A DNA stretch of 64,000 bases from Herbaspirillum sp. 3R11 (GTDB lineage: Bacteria > Pseudomonadota > Gammaproteobacteria > Burkholderiales > Burkholderiaceae_D). The stretch is taken from positions 248,001 to 312,000 of the forward strand of contig NZ_SPNJ01000005.1 of assembly GCF_004563925.1 (NCBI RefSeq), written 5' to 3'. The notes beneath the pieces were generated by a model. The model made no database searches and was not told the DNA's origin. It was given only the letters and a program-made list of their open reading frames with translations. Shown here piece by piece: positions 49,023 to 58,068 of the stretch. Position numbers and translations under genes: made by a program. The first letter of the stretch is position 1. Each line of letters begins with the position of its first letter.

Positions 49023-49765
49023 GATTGGACACCATACGGTGAGCGGAAGGCGGGACTCCAGTCGAGCACGCGGCGCGCTTTCTGATTGCTTGCCTCGGTG
49101 TTGTCTTCCGTGATGTTGAACACGCCCGATGCATTGCTCTGCAGAGCCAGCAGGGCCGCTTGCGCGGCAGCGGCGACATGGACCGGACTGGCGCCTTGCG
49201 GCACGGCGGACCAGGTGCCCGGGCCGTATAACTGGCCGTAGCGCAGCACGGTTCCCTTCAGTCCCGGCGTGTGCAAGACTTGCTTCTCCAGCGCGACCAC
49301 GCCGCCGACGCTGACGCGGCGCAGGCCTTCCGCATCAACGTCCAGCGGATGTTCTTCCAGATAAGGCTTGTCGCCGGGCGCATAGGCCCAGGCAATGCTC
49401 TGCGCGATCAGGCGCTCAGCCCCGGCGGCCAGCGCTGCAGCGACCAGGTTGCGGGTACCTTCGCTGCGTACCCGGGCGTTGCCGGCGGCGGCTTGTGCCA
49501 TCGCCTGCGGGTCCGGCAGACGGGGCAGATCGGTCAATTGATGTATGACGACGGATGGCGCAATGCGGATCAGTTCGGACGTGAGAGCGTCGGCATCGAA
49601 CACGTCAATCATCACTGGAATCGCGCCCAGTTCACGCAAGGCATTGGCGCGTGCCTGACGACGCGTGCCGCCGTAGACGGTGTAACCCGCATTGCGCAAT
49701 AAGGGAATCAGCACGGTGCCGATGGCGCCGGTTGCACCGGCCAGAAATATCGTTTCGCTCATCAT
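49019..49765 (-). CDS. NAD(P)-binding epimerase/dehydratase-like protein
   Basis: A 248-residue short-chain dehydrogenase of the extended type. It starts with a Rossmann motif 'IFLAGATGAIGTVLIPLL' (GATGAIG, residues 10-16) and continues with 'GARRLIAQS'-like 'GAERLIAQSIAWAYAPGD' and 'GTVLRYGQLYGPGTW'. It is shorter than typical sugar-nucleotide epimerases (about 320) and resembles the NAD-dependent epimerase/dehydratase group of unclear substrate. AAGGA lies before the ATG. It is coupled to the downstream cupin gene by a 4-bp overlap. Confidence 0.85.
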   Translation of the reverse strand: MMSETIFLAGATGAIGTVLIPLLRNAGYTVYGGTRRQARANALRELGAIPVMIDVFDADALTSELIRIAPSVVIHQLTDLPRLPDPQAMAQAAAGNARVRSEGTRNLVAAALAAGAERLIAQSIAWAYAPGDKPYLEEHPLDVDAEGLRRVSVGGVVALEKQVLHTPGLKGTVLRYGQLYGPGTWSAVPQGASPVHVAAAAQAALLALQSNASGVFNITEDNTEASNQKARRVLDWSPAFRSPYGVQS

Positions 49766-49882
49766 CTTTCCTTGTGGTTGATGTCACAAGTGTAGGAGTG
49801 TGCGCGTCCGGTAAAAAGGGCCAAAAACGTCTGAAAGAACTAGGCCAAGATCAGGCCGAAAATGCGGTGAAAGAAGGGGGTT

Positions 49883-49909
49883 GCCGGGCAGCGCGACGGG
49901 CCGCCCGGC
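49883..49909 (-). terminator. Possible hairpin after the glutathione S-transferase gene
   Basis: GCCGGGC (49883-49889) and GCCCGGC (49903-49909) can pair with a 13-nt loop, 20 nt after the GST stop. Only a C/T-rich run follows on the minus strand, so terminator function is uncertain. Confidence 0.3.
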
Positions 49910-49928
49910 GAAGGGCAATGTGGAAGGA

Positions 49929-50621
49929 TCAGCGCTTTTTGTATTGCGAATTGCCGAACAGGATGTCGCGCGCCTTGTCGTCGGTCAGCGCCTTGCGCTT
50001 GTCGGCCAGCACGGTGACGCCGCGTTGCACGGCCGGACGTTCGTTGATGGCGTCGAACCAGCGTTGCACGTTTGGATAATCGCTCAATTCGATGCCCTGG
50101 TTCTTCCACGAGCGCGTCCACGGGAAGCTGGCGATATCGGCGATGGTGTATTCGTCGCCGGCCAGGTAGGCGGTCTTGGACAATTGCTTGTCCAGCACGC
50201 CGTACAGGCGCTTGGCTTCGTTCGAGTAGCGATTGACGGCATACTCGATCTTTTCCGGCGCATAGATACGGAAATGGTGGGCTTGGCCGAGCATGGGGCC
50301 GAGGCCGCCCATCTGGAACATCACCCATTGCAGCACGTTGTATTTTTCGCGGTCGGTCGTGCCGAGCAGCTTGCCGGTTTTGCCGGCCAGGTAAATCAGG
50401 ATCGCGCCTGATTCGAACAGCGAAATCGGTTGGCCATCGGGACCGTCCGAATCGACGATCGCGGGGATTTTGTTGTTCGGCGAAATCTTCAGGAATTCAT
50501 CGGTGAACTGGTCACCGGCGCCGATATCAATGGCGTGCGCGCGATAATCCAGGCCGAGTTCTTCCAGCATGATGTGGACCTTGTGGCCGTTGGGCGTGGC
50601 CCAGCTGTATACATCAATCAT
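49929..50621 (-). CDS. Glutathione S-transferase, YfcG/YghU-like
   Basis: A 230-residue GST. The thioredoxin-like N-terminal domain starts MIDVYSWATPNGHKVHIMLEE, with the glutathione-binding 'NNKIPAIVDSDGPDGQPISLFESGAILIYLA' (described in part). The all-helical C-terminal domain has 'LAGDEYTIADIASFPWTRSW'. The TPNGHK pattern, with Thr/Asn rather than Ser or Cys at the active site, is that of the Nu-class YfcG and YghU disulfide-bond oxidoreductases. AAGGA lies before the ATG. It is a single-gene unit as far as can be seen. Confidence 0.92.
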   Translation of the reverse strand: MIDVYSWATPNGHKVHIMLEELGLDYRAHAIDIGAGDQFTDEFLKISPNNKIPAIVDSDGPDGQPISLFESGAILIYLAGKTGKLLGTTDREKYNVLQWVMFQMGGLGPMLGQAHHFRIYAPEKIEYAVNRYSNEAKRLYGVLDKQLSKTAYLAGDEYTIADIASFPWTRSWKNQGIELSDYPNVQRWFDAINERPAVQRGVTVLADKRKALTDDKARDILFGNSQYKKR

Positions 50622-50772
50622 GGTCTTCCTTATGAGGCGAAATGGTGATGAAAAACAATCGTGAACGGAGAGCGGTTCTCCTCTGAAGTCGTCAGGAGAA
50701 GTGCCGGGCTAGTGTAGCCCAAGCATTGCAAACGCGCAGAGGATGAGGCGTTTTCGAAACCGGCCTGAAGAC

Positions 50773-51942
50773 CTATTTCTTGCGCGACAAGCGATGCATG
50801 AGCGGATAGCTGCGCAGCCGTGTGTAAGCCCGGAACACCAGGGCGGAACGGGCGCGCGGCGAGATCTGGATGGCGTTGTGCAACACTTCTTCCTGCGGTT
50901 GCCAGCGCAGCTTGGACTGGTCACGCCCGGTCGACAAATTGACGCCGGCGAAGCCTTGCGCGATGGCCCAGCGCATGGTTTCTATCACCAGCGTGGTCAT
51001 GAGGCTGTAGGAACGCCAGCGCGGATCGTAGCCCGAATAATAAAGATACAGCTGGTCGCCCAGCACGAAGCCGATGCGCGTCGCGGCGACCTTGCCGCCG
51101 ATGCGCAGGCGGAATACACGCAGCCGGTTTTCGCGCGCCAGCATCATGGCGTGATCCGAGAGGAAGCTGCGGCTCTTGCGGGCACGGAAGGCGTCGGCAT
51201 GCGGGACGCCTTCACCGCTGCGCGCTCGCAAGGCGTGCAGGCGGTAGAAATCGTCCAGCGCCGGCGCGACATCGACAGGCCGTTCAACCACCTCGAAGGC
51301 GTGCTGCAGGCCGTCGCGGCGCAGCGAATTGAAGCATTTGCGGATCGCTTCCTTCATGTTGCGCGACAGGCTGGCTTTGAGCGTATCCCAGTCGGATGGC
51401 AAGGGCCGGTAGCACATCACGCGCGCTTTCGGCTGTTCGATGCCGGGCGAGGACAATTGCTGCGCCTGCGCCGGCGACAGTCCTTGCCATTCGATCCAGT
51501 CCCACAAGTGCCGGTGGGCGAGCAGATAGGTTTGCAGCGCGGCGAGTGCAGCGTCGCTGTCGTCAGGATGGCAGATCAGGCCGCGTACTTCGGTAATGTT
51601 GGGGTCGGCGCCGAAAAATTGCAGCACCTTGACGCCAAAGGCGCCGAGGCCGGGGCGCACGCTGATCATCATCGGCGCCACCGCCACCAGCTTGCCGTCG
51701 GCGTCGCGCAGTACAAAAGCATGCAGGCGGTCATGGATCAGCAGGCGGCGGGCGCGCAGATGACGCCACCAATGGAGATTCCAGTCGGGTTCGGCAAACG
51801 GATGCTGCAGCGGCAGGGTGGCGCACAAGGCACTCCATTCGGGCGTCAGCGCCGCCAGCTCGGTGTCGGTGTGAATGGTCGTGAGCGTCAGCGCCGGCGT
51901 GGAGATGTCGTTGCGACGTGTGTCCGTTTGGTTGCCTTGCAT
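50773..51942 (-). CDS. CelD/BioF2-like GNAT-family acetyltransferase
   Basis: A 389-residue protein. The C-terminal part has 'GGKVAATRIGFVLGDQLYLYYSGYDPRWRSYSLMTTLVIETMRWAIAQGF' (described in part), the GNAT fold of the CelD/BioF2-like family. The N-terminal part, 'ALTPEWSALCATLPLQHPFAEPDW', is the usual opening of that family. Related proteins act in exopolysaccharide or cell-envelope biosynthesis. I prefer the ATG at 51942, preceded by AGGAGAAC; an ATG at 51975 would add 11 residues. No exopolysaccharide genes surround it, so its substrate is open. Confidence 0.85.
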   Translation of the reverse strand: MQGNQTDTRRNDISTPALTLTTIHTDTELAALTPEWSALCATLPLQHPFAEPDWNLHWWRHLRARRLLIHDRLHAFVLRDADGKLVAVAPMMISVRPGLGAFGVKVLQFFGADPNITEVRGLICHPDDSDAALAALQTYLLAHRHLWDWIEWQGLSPAQAQQLSSPGIEQPKARVMCYRPLPSDWDTLKASLSRNMKEAIRKCFNSLRRDGLQHAFEVVERPVDVAPALDDFYRLHALRARSGEGVPHADAFRARKSRSFLSDHAMMLARENRLRVFRLRIGGKVAATRIGFVLGDQLYLYYSGYDPRWRSYSLMTTLVIETMRWAIAQGFAGVNLSTGRDQSKLRWQPQEEVLHNAIQISPRARSALVFRAYTRLRSYPLMHRLSRKK

Positions 51943-52073
51943 GTTCTCCTGACCCGGTGAAGACAATGCAGCCATAGAAAAAGAAGGATGGGAAGAATTG
52001 CGGGCAGTCGCGTTGTGCTTCTTCCGATGTTGCTGGTATTGCTGATGTTGCCGGTATTGCTATCGCGGTCTGA

Positions 52074-52781
52074 TCAGGTTGCCCCGGGACGCTTGGTCAG
52101 CAGCGAATGTCTTTCCAGCGAGAAATACTCCGTCAGTGTAGTGCCGGAAGCGCTGGCGAGCAATGTTTTGAATTGTTCAAACGCGGCGGGTGTGGTCGCA
52201 GCCAACTGTTCGCCCCACGCCAGCGCCTTGTCCAGCGCGGTGCCGTCCGGCGTCAGGCGGTTGACGATGCCTGCGCCATGCAGTCGCACGGCTGGCAGCG
52301 GAGCGGCGTCCAGCAGAATCTCTGCCACACATTGCGGCGGCAATGATTTGGGCAGGAACCAGCCGGCGCCGCCGACGGCCCAGGTGCCGACCTGCGACGG
52401 CGAAACGCCGAATGAAGCATTCTGTCCCGCCACGATCAGGTCGCAACCCAGCGCCAGCGAAAAGCCGGCGTCGAGCGCAACGCCTTCGACTGCAGCGATC
52501 ACCGGCTTGGGAAAGCTGCGCAGCATCTCGATCAGATTCTGCAGGGCTTCCAGTGCGGCGATCTGCTTGGAAAGATCCTTGCCCGCTTCAACGCCGCTGC
52601 AGAAGTCGCGCTCGGCGCCGGTCAGCACCAGCGCGTGTACGGAGTCGTCGCGCTCGGCCTTGGACAGCGTCTCGATCGCCGCCGCCAGGACATTGCTGTC
52701 GACGGCGTTGCGCTGGCCTGGATTGGCGAAGGTCAGGATCAGTGTGGCGTCGTTGCGGCTGGCTTTGAGTTCGGCTGTCAT
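52074..52781 (-). CDS. Enoyl-CoA hydratase/isomerase family protein
   Basis: A 235-residue crotonase-fold protein. 'LTFANPGQRNAVDSNVLAAAI' is the N-terminal signature, followed by the first oxyanion-hole region 'ALVLTGAERDFCSGVEAGKDL' and by 'KPVIAAVEGVALDAGFSLALGCDLIVAGQNASFGV' (described in part). In true hydratases two Glu residues are catalytic; at the expected site here one position reads 'GDAG'-like 'ALDAGFSLA', so the usual Gly/Glu pattern is altered and activity may differ. It is slightly short for the family. It lies 28 bp after the aminotransferase gene on the same strand. Confidence 0.85.
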   Translation of the reverse strand: MTAELKASRNDATLILTFANPGQRNAVDSNVLAAAIETLSKAERDDSVHALVLTGAERDFCSGVEAGKDLSKQIAALEALQNLIEMLRSFPKPVIAAVEGVALDAGFSLALGCDLIVAGQNASFGVSPSQVGTWAVGGAGWFLPKSLPPQCVAEILLDAAPLPAVRLHGAGIVNRLTPDGTALDKALAWGEQLAATTPAAFEQFKTLLASASGTTLTEYFSLERHSLLTKRPGAT

Positions 52782-52809
52782 GAGTTGGTGTTGTTATTGT
52801 TGCGATGGC

Positions 52810-53970
52810 TTACAGCGTGGCCAGACGATCCAGCGCCAGGCGCAGCGTCTCGTCCTTCTTGGCGAAACAGAAGCGCACGATGCCCGATTCCTTGGGCGTG
52901 TTGTAGAAGGCCGAGACGGGAATCGCGGCGACGCCGATTTCCGTGGTCAGCCATTTGGAGAATTCGGCTTCGGACACATCCGAGATCGCGCCATATTCAA
53001 CGCATTGGAAGTAGGTGCCGTCCGACGGCAGCAGCTTGAAGCGGGTGTTCTTCAGGCCGTCGCGGAACAGGTCGCGCTTGCGCTGGTAGAAGGCGGGCAG
53101 CTCGACATAAGGCGCCGGATTTTTCATGTACTCGGCAATGCCGTATTGCACCGGCGTATTGACGGTAAAGACATTGAACTGGTGCACCTTGCGGAACTCG
53201 GCGGTCAGCGCGGCGGGGGCGGCGACGAAGCCGATTTTCCAGCCGGTGACGTGGTAGGTCTTGCCGAAGCTGGAGTTGATGAAGGTGCGCGGCGCCAGCT
53301 CAGGATGGCGGCACAGCGATTCATGCGCCTGGCCGTCGTAGACCATGTGCTCGTAGACTTCGTCGGACAGGATCAGGATGTCGGTGCCGCGCACGATGTC
53401 GGCCAGCGCATTGATGTCGGTCTTCTTGAGGATCGAGCCGGTCGGGTTGTGCGGCGTGTTGACCATGATCAGGCGCGTCTTGCTCGTGACGGCGGCGGCG
53501 ACCTTGTCCCACGGCACGCTGTAGCCGTCGCTGCTGACGGTCATCTGGACGAACACCGGGATGCCGCCGGCCAGCTCAATGGCGGGGACGTAGCAGTCGT
53601 AGGCCGGTTCTATCACGATCACTTCGTCGCCGGCATGCACGGCGCACAGGATCGAGGTCAGGATGCCTTGCGTAGCGCCGGCGGTGACGGTGATTTCGTT
53701 CAGCGCGTCATAGGTGTGGCCGTGCAGCGTCTTGATCTTTTGCGCAATTGCCTCGCGCAACAGCGGCACGCCGGCCATCGGCGGGTATTGATTCAGGCCG
53801 GTTTTCATGGCGTTTGCGACGGCGTCAACCAACGCCGGATCGCAATCGAAATCGGGAAATCCCTGGCCCAGATTGACCGCGCCTTTTTCGCTCGCAAGCG
53901 CGGACATGACGGTGAAAATGGTGGTGCCGACGCGGGGCAGTTTGGAGACGATGTTGGCTGGCTGGCTCAT
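52810..53970 (-). CDS. PLP-dependent aminotransferase, methionine/kynurenine transaminase-like (YbdL type)
   Basis: A 386-residue class I/II aminotransferase. 'VNLGQGFPDFDCDPALVDAV' opens it; 'NTPHNPTGSILKKTDINAL' and the PLP lysine in 'FINSSFGKTYHVTGWKIGFV' are typical, and 'CFAKKDETLRLALDRLATL' closes it. This pattern matches E. coli YbdL (methionine aminotransferase) and the kynurenine aminotransferases. Which amino acid it prefers cannot be told from sequence. It lies upstream of the enoyl-CoA hydratase gene and probably shares a transcript with it. Confidence 0.93.
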   Translation of the reverse strand: MSQPANIVSKLPRVGTTIFTVMSALASEKGAVNLGQGFPDFDCDPALVDAVANAMKTGLNQYPPMAGVPLLREAIAQKIKTLHGHTYDALNEITVTAGATQGILTSILCAVHAGDEVIVIEPAYDCYVPAIELAGGIPVFVQMTVSSDGYSVPWDKVAAAVTSKTRLIMVNTPHNPTGSILKKTDINALADIVRGTDILILSDEVYEHMVYDGQAHESLCRHPELAPRTFINSSFGKTYHVTGWKIGFVAAPAALTAEFRKVHQFNVFTVNTPVQYGIAEYMKNPAPYVELPAFYQRKRDLFRDGLKNTRFKLLPSDGTYFQCVEYGAISDVSEAEFSKWLTTEIGVAAIPVSAFYNTPKESGIVRFCFAKKDETLRLALDRLATL

Positions 53971-54085
53971 GGAAATGAATCTGGAAGAAAGCGGAAAGAA
54001 AGCATTTTAGCCGGATTTCCGGCGGCGGCACTGGCTTGGTGCAAATCGACGGCGACGACGCGTCAGTCCGGCGGTTGGCGTGGCG

Positions 54086-54607
54086 CTATGCCGCGATTTC
54101 TTCCGCCATGGCGGCGTGCCAGCCTTGCGGCGTCATGATGGCGAACATGTTTTTGCGCGCGGTCTTTTTGGCCAGCTTGAGCAGGGCCTTGTCTTTGGTG
54201 ATCAGCACGCCGGCTTGCGATTGCAGCGCCAGCTCGAGGAATTTCTGGTCGTCCGGATCGGTGCAGACCGGCAGGCCGAACGTATTGACGGGGGCATTGG
54301 GCAGGCAGGTGATCAGGTCATCGAACGCGGCGCGGACGGTCGGCTTGTCTTCTTCGGTGAGCGGCAGATGCGGGTAGTTGAGCACCACCAGCCATTCCAT
54401 GCGGCAGTCTTCGCGCGTGACGGCCTCGACGCGGTGTTCGCGCATGGCTTGCAGCAACAGCGCCCAGCGCGGATCGCGGAAGACGAACAGGTCCAGGCAG
54501 ACGTTGGTGTCGAGAACAATTCGAACGATAGGGCGCGGACTGACGGCAGCAGCAATGGCAACGGCAGACGGTGCGCCGCTGGAGGAGGTGATGGCGCTAA
54601 TTGTCAA
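54086..54607 (-). CDS. PIN-domain protein, COG1569 putative toxin family
   Basis: A PIN-domain protein of about 173 residues. 'RIVLDTNVCLDLFVFRDPR' gives the first metal-binding Asp, 'DCRMEWLVVLNY' a middle acidic residue, and 'CTDPDDQKFLELALQSQAGVLITKDKALLKL' (described in part) the terminal Asp cluster, matching the COG1569/TIGR00305 family of putative toxin components. No ATG lies at the expected place. A TTG at 54607 overlaps the stop of the upstream gene and has AGGAAAG ahead; an ATG at 54643 is also possible and would overlap more. Coupling to the upstream DUF2513-like gene is therefore likely. Activity as a toxin is not shown. Confidence 0.75.
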   Translation of the reverse strand: MTISAITSSSGAPSAVAIAAAVSPRPIVRIVLDTNVCLDLFVFRDPRWALLLQAMREHRVEAVTREDCRMEWLVVLNYPHLPLTEEDKPTVRAAFDDLITCLPNAPVNTFGLPVCTDPDDQKFLELALQSQAGVLITKDKALLKLAKKTARKNMFAIMTPQGWHAAMAEEIAA

Positions 54608-54884
54608 AACCGCGGGCTTTCCTGGTGGCGTCCGAAGGTGCATCGCCGAGGTTGCCGCCGCTTTCGACGACGTCGTAACCCTGGTCGGTGAGGCGCCAGA
54701 ATTGATGGATGTCGACCGCCACGAGGCCGCGATCATGCAGCAGCCGCAGATGATGCTGGATCAGCTCGGGCGGGGTGTTCTGCGTGGTGAGATTGGTTTG
54801 AATCTTCTCAATGTCGCCGTAGCTGGTGCCAAAGGTGGACAGTGTGGTGAGGATATCAGTCATCAGAGCTTTGTCGCGTTTCAT
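54597..54884 (-). CDS. DUF2513-like small protein with winged-helix character
   Basis: A 95-residue protein. It starts MKRDKALMTDILTTLSTFG and has 'PPELIQHHLRLLHDRGLVAVD' and 'FWRLTDQGYDVVES', which together look like a compact winged-helix (recognition helix, then wing) of the DUF2513 type. GGAG lies 5 nt before the ATG. The gene overlaps the downstream PIN gene, so the two are probably co-translated. DUF2513 proteins have no known function and are often found in phages and mobile elements. A DNA-binding or antitoxin-like role is inferred only from fold and position. Confidence 0.7.
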   Translation of the reverse strand: MKRDKALMTDILTTLSTFGTSYGDIEKIQTNLTTQNTPPELIQHHLRLLHDRGLVAVDIHQFWRLTDQGYDVVESGGNLGDAPSDATRKARGFDN

Positions 54885-55117
54885 ATCTCCTCCTGGTAGG
54901 TGTCGAATCGTGCAGGGGGCGGTCCCGTCCTTGATGCCGCCGACGGCTTGCTGTTGCTTCTGTCGGGAGGCGTGGACGATGTCGTCATCCTGCGTTGTTC
55001 CATACCCCAGATACTAATCCATGTAGGCCTGCTTTGCTCGTGTGGAGTTGACGCCGCGCAGCTTTTCGCCGGCCTGTCCGCGCCCCTGTTGTCCCGCATG
55101 CAAGATGGCTGCGGCGA

Positions 55118-55150
55118 CATGAAAAAAGCCGCGTCGGTCTGACGCGGCTT
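55118..55150 (-). terminator. Intrinsic terminator of the first chemoreceptor gene
   Basis: AAGCCGCGTC (55126-55135) and GACGCGGCTT (55141-55150) pair around a 5-nt loop, and on the minus strand a run of six T follows. It lies 41 nt after the stop. Confidence 0.9.
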
Positions 55151-55191
55151 GTGGAGCGGGCAGGACGGTGAGGGGCCTGGTCTGGCCCGCT

Positions 55192-56910
55192 TCAGAACTG
55201 TTCCCAGGAGTTGCCGTCGTCGGGCGTCGCCTGTTTGATCTGGCGCGGCGCTGCTGCGGCTTGTTGAGCAGGCAGGCGAGCAGGGGCTGCTGCCTTGGCA
55301 AATACGGGGGGCCGCGCCCGGCTTGCGCTGACTGCGGAAACCGGGGAGGGCCTTGCCTGTGCGTTGTCGAGTTTGAATACGCTGACGATCTCCGCCAGTT
55401 TCGCAGCCTGGTCTTGCAGCGATTGTGCGGCAGCAGCAGCTTCTTCGACCAGCGCGGCGTTTTGCTGGGTGACTTCGTCCATCTGTGTGATGGCCTGGTT
55501 GACTTCTTCGATGCCGGCGCTTTGTTCCTGGCTGGCGGCGGTGATTTCGCCGACGATGTCGGTCACGCGTTTGACGCTGCTGACCACTTCGCTCATGGTC
55601 GAACCGGCTTGGGCCACCAGCTTGCTGCCGGTGTCGACTTTTTCCACCGAGTCATCGATGAGCGCCTTGATTTCCTTGGCGGCGGATGCCGAGCGCTGCG
55701 CCAGGCTGCGCACTTCGCTGGCCACGACCGCAAAGCCGCGACCCTGTTCGCCGGCGCGGGCAGCTTCCACGGCAGCGTTCAGCGCCAGGATGTTGGTCTG
55801 GAAGGCGATGCCGTCAATGACGCTGATGATGTCGACGATTTTTTTCGAGGAATCGTTGATCGAGCCCATGGTGTTGACCACCTGTTCCACCACGCTGCCA
55901 CCTTGAATCGCGACCTCCGACGCCGACACCGCCAGTTGATTTGCCTGGCGTGCGTTGTCGGCATTTTGCTTGACGGTGGAGGTGAGTTCTTCCATGGATG
56001 AGGCGGTCTCTTCCAGCGAGCTGGCTTGCTGTTCGGTGCGGCTGGACAGGTCGAGATTGCCGACCGCGATTTCATTGGAAGCGGTGGCGATGGTGTCGGT
56101 GCCCTGGCGTACCTGGCTGACGATCTTGAACAGACTGTCATTCATGGCCTTGAGCGAAGTCATCAACTGTCCGGTCTCATCCTTGCTGGACGGCCGGATG
56201 TCGGCCGTGAGGTCGCCGTCGGCGACGCGCTGCGCCACATTGACCGCAAGGCGCAGCGGGTTGGAGACGATGCGCGCGACCCACACCGCCATCAGCATGC
56301 CGAGCACGATGCAGGCCGCCAGCATGGCGACGATCATGATGCGCGAAGAGTTGTAGGTGGCTTCGGCCGTCGTGTCCGCGAGGTCGGCGCCTTCCTGGTT
56401 GGCGGCGACGAGCTTGTCGGCATTGGCGAACATCGCCAGGTAGATCGGCGTGGCTTCCTTCATGATGACTGCGCGCGCTTCCTCATTTTTGTTCTGGCGC
56501 GAGAGGTCGAGGATTTTCTTTTGCAATGCCAGGAAGGCGTCGAAGTTTTTTACGAGCTGGGGGTAGACGGCCTTTTCAATGTCCGTGTCGATCAATTTTT
56601 CGTAGTCGGCGAGTTTCTTCTTCATGGCCGGCACCATGTCGTCGAGCAGCTTTTCATTGGCGACGAAATCAGCTTCGGTGGAAGAAAGGACATGTTGAAG
56701 CTGGACCGAGCGGATGCGCACCAGAAGGACTTTCAATTCAAGCGAGGTCCTGACGCTGGGCAGCCAGTTGGTGGCGATGTCGGTCGATGCCTGGTTGACC
56801 TTGCCGAGCTGGACGATGGCGAAAGCGCCGAGCGCGCTGGTCAGCGCCAGCACAAGGATGAAGGAAATCAGCAGCTTTTTGGAAATTTGCAAATCATAGA
56901 ACCATTTCAT
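55192..56910 (-). CDS. Methyl-accepting chemotaxis protein with C-terminal CheR/CheB tether
   Basis: A 572-residue chemoreceptor. A transmembrane helix lies near residues 11-31, a periplasmic four-helix-bundle domain (4HB_MCP) at about 35-185, a second membrane helix near 190-210, HAMP at about 212-265, and the signalling domain with tip '[21 protein letters not shown]' in the last half. After a Pro/Ala-rich linker the protein ends 'NSWEQF', which resembles the NWETF-type pentapeptide that docks CheR and CheB. It senses an unknown periplasmic ligand and controls CheA. GGGAGG lies 5 nt before the ATG at 56910; a longer reading lacks this. It is paralogous to the second receptor at 58069-59679. 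Confidence 0.95.
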   Translation of the reverse strand: MKWFYDLQISKKLLISFILVLALTSALGAFAIVQLGKVNQASTDIATNWLPSVRTSLELKVLLVRIRSVQLQHVLSSTEADFVANEKLLDDMVPAMKKKLADYEKLIDTDIEKAVYPQLVKNFDAFLALQKKILDLSRQNKNEEARAVIMKEATPIYLAMFANADKLVAANQEGADLADTTAEATYNSSRIMIVAMLAACIVLGMLMAVWVARIVSNPLRLAVNVAQRVADGDLTADIRPSSKDETGQLMTSLKAMNDSLFKIVSQVRQGTDTIATASNEIAVGNLDLSSRTEQQASSLEETASSMEELTSTVKQNADNARQANQLAVSASEVAIQGGSVVEQVVNTMGSINDSSKKIVDIISVIDGIAFQTNILALNAAVEAARAGEQGRGFAVVASEVRSLAQRSASAAKEIKALIDDSVEKVDTGSKLVAQAGSTMSEVVSSVKRVTDIVGEITAASQEQSAGIEEVNQAITQMDEVTQQNAALVEEAAAAAQSLQDQAAKLAEIVSVFKLDNAQARPSPVSAVSASRARPPVFAKAAAPARLPAQQAAAAPRQIKQATPDDGNSWEQF

Positions 56911-57242
56911 AGAGCCTCCCTGTCGGTGGATGTGACGGCCGATGTTGATCGTGCCGCGGCAATGCAATCTTCACTGCTTGTTCTTGGTGCAAATTCCGTA
57001 TCCATGGGGGGCTTGGATTGTTCTCGTTGGATGCCCCATACCGCGTATGACCTGAACGTTCATTCTATGAAGAAGTTCAGGGCGCGGGAGAATTAGTTTT
57101 GGCTTTGGCGGATTAGCAACACCCGGTCGGGTCCGGCTGCCTCCGCAGGGCTGGGCACTTGTTTCCGCGTCAACGAATGGCATCCTCGCAGACGAGGTCC
57201 GAGGCTTTCGGTATGATGTCGAAAAAATTAACAGGACCCTCT
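56911..57242. other. Divergent intergenic region between chemoreceptor and yaaA
   Basis: This 332-bp stretch holds the receptor's ribosome-binding site on one side and the yaaA leader on the other. A -10-like TATGAT lies about 30 bp before the yaaA start, but no good -35 accompanies it. I see no SOS box, OxyR-like site or further gene. Confidence 0.5.
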
Positions 57243-58019
57243 ATGCTGATTGTTTTATCGCCCGCCAAATCCCTCGACTACGACACTCCCGCGACCACCG
57301 ACATCCACACCAAGCCAGATTTCGTTGCGCGCTCCGCCGAGCTGATTGAGGTCTTGAAGCAGAAGTCGCCGGCGCAGATCTCGACCCTGATGGGAATTTC
57401 GGATCAATTGGCGGCCCTCAACGTTGAGCGTTTTGCATCCTGGTCGCGCAAATTCACCACCAAGAACAGCAAGCAGGCGGTGCTGGCATTCAACGGCGAC
57501 GTCTACGGGGGACTGGATGCCGGCTCGCTTTCTGCCAAGCAACTGGATTACGTACAGTCGCATGTGCGCATCCTGTCAGGCCTGTACGGCGCGCTGCGTC
57601 CGCTGGATCTGATGCAGCCTTACCGCCTGGAGATGGGTACCCGGCTGCCGAACCCGCACGGCAAGGATCTGTACGCGTTCTGGGGCGATGACGTCACCAA
57701 GGCGCTCAACGCCGAGCTGGCGGGACACAAGGCCAAGGTGCTGGTGAATCTGGCGTCGGAAGAATACTTCAAGGTTGTGAAGCCGAAAGTACTCGAGGCC
57801 AAGGTGATTTCGCCCGTGTTTGAAGACTGGAAGGGTGGCAAGTACAAGATCATTTCCTTCTATGCCAAGCGTGCGCGCGGCCTGATGGCGCGCTACGCCG
57901 CGCAGAAGGGCGTGAACCAGCCGGAAAAACTGAAGAACTTCGACCTCGACGGTTATGGATTCGACGAATCGGTTTCAAGCGAAACCTCTTGGGTGTTCCG
58001 CCGGCGTGTGGAGGCATGA
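57243..58019 (+). CDS. yaaA: Peroxide stress protein YaaA (DUF328)
   Basis: A 258-residue protein. It starts [20 protein letters not shown] and has '[21 protein letters not shown]' (in part), '[26 protein letters not shown]' (described in part) and '[13 protein letters not shown]', the YaaA signature blocks. In E. coli YaaA is OxyR-induced and lowers free iron during peroxide stress. I chose the ATG at 57243, since the 28 residues upstream in frame are not conserved in character. It sits between the two chemoreceptor genes, and its stop is 50 bp from that of the convergent second receptor. Confidence 0.95.
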   Translation: MLIVLSPAKSLDYDTPATTDIHTKPDFVARSAELIEVLKQKSPAQISTLMGISDQLAALNVERFASWSRKFTTKNSKQAVLAFNGDVYGGLDAGSLSAKQLDYVQSHVRILSGLYGALRPLDLMQPYRLEMGTRLPNPHGKDLYAFWGDDVTKALNAELAGHKAKVLVNLASEEYFKVVKPKVLEAKVISPVFEDWKGGKYKIISFYAKRARGLMARYAAQKGVNQPEKLKNFDLDGYGFDESVSSETSWVFRRRVEA

Positions 58020-58068
58020 TTTCCACGTGCTACCCCGCCAGCACGCCAGGTGCACCAAGGCTGTCAGG

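Noticed and set aside
51988..54138. Open frame of 716 codons on the plus strand
   Set aside because: It runs antisense to the enoyl-CoA hydratase and aminotransferase genes, changes composition partway and has no domain. It is an antisense shadow.
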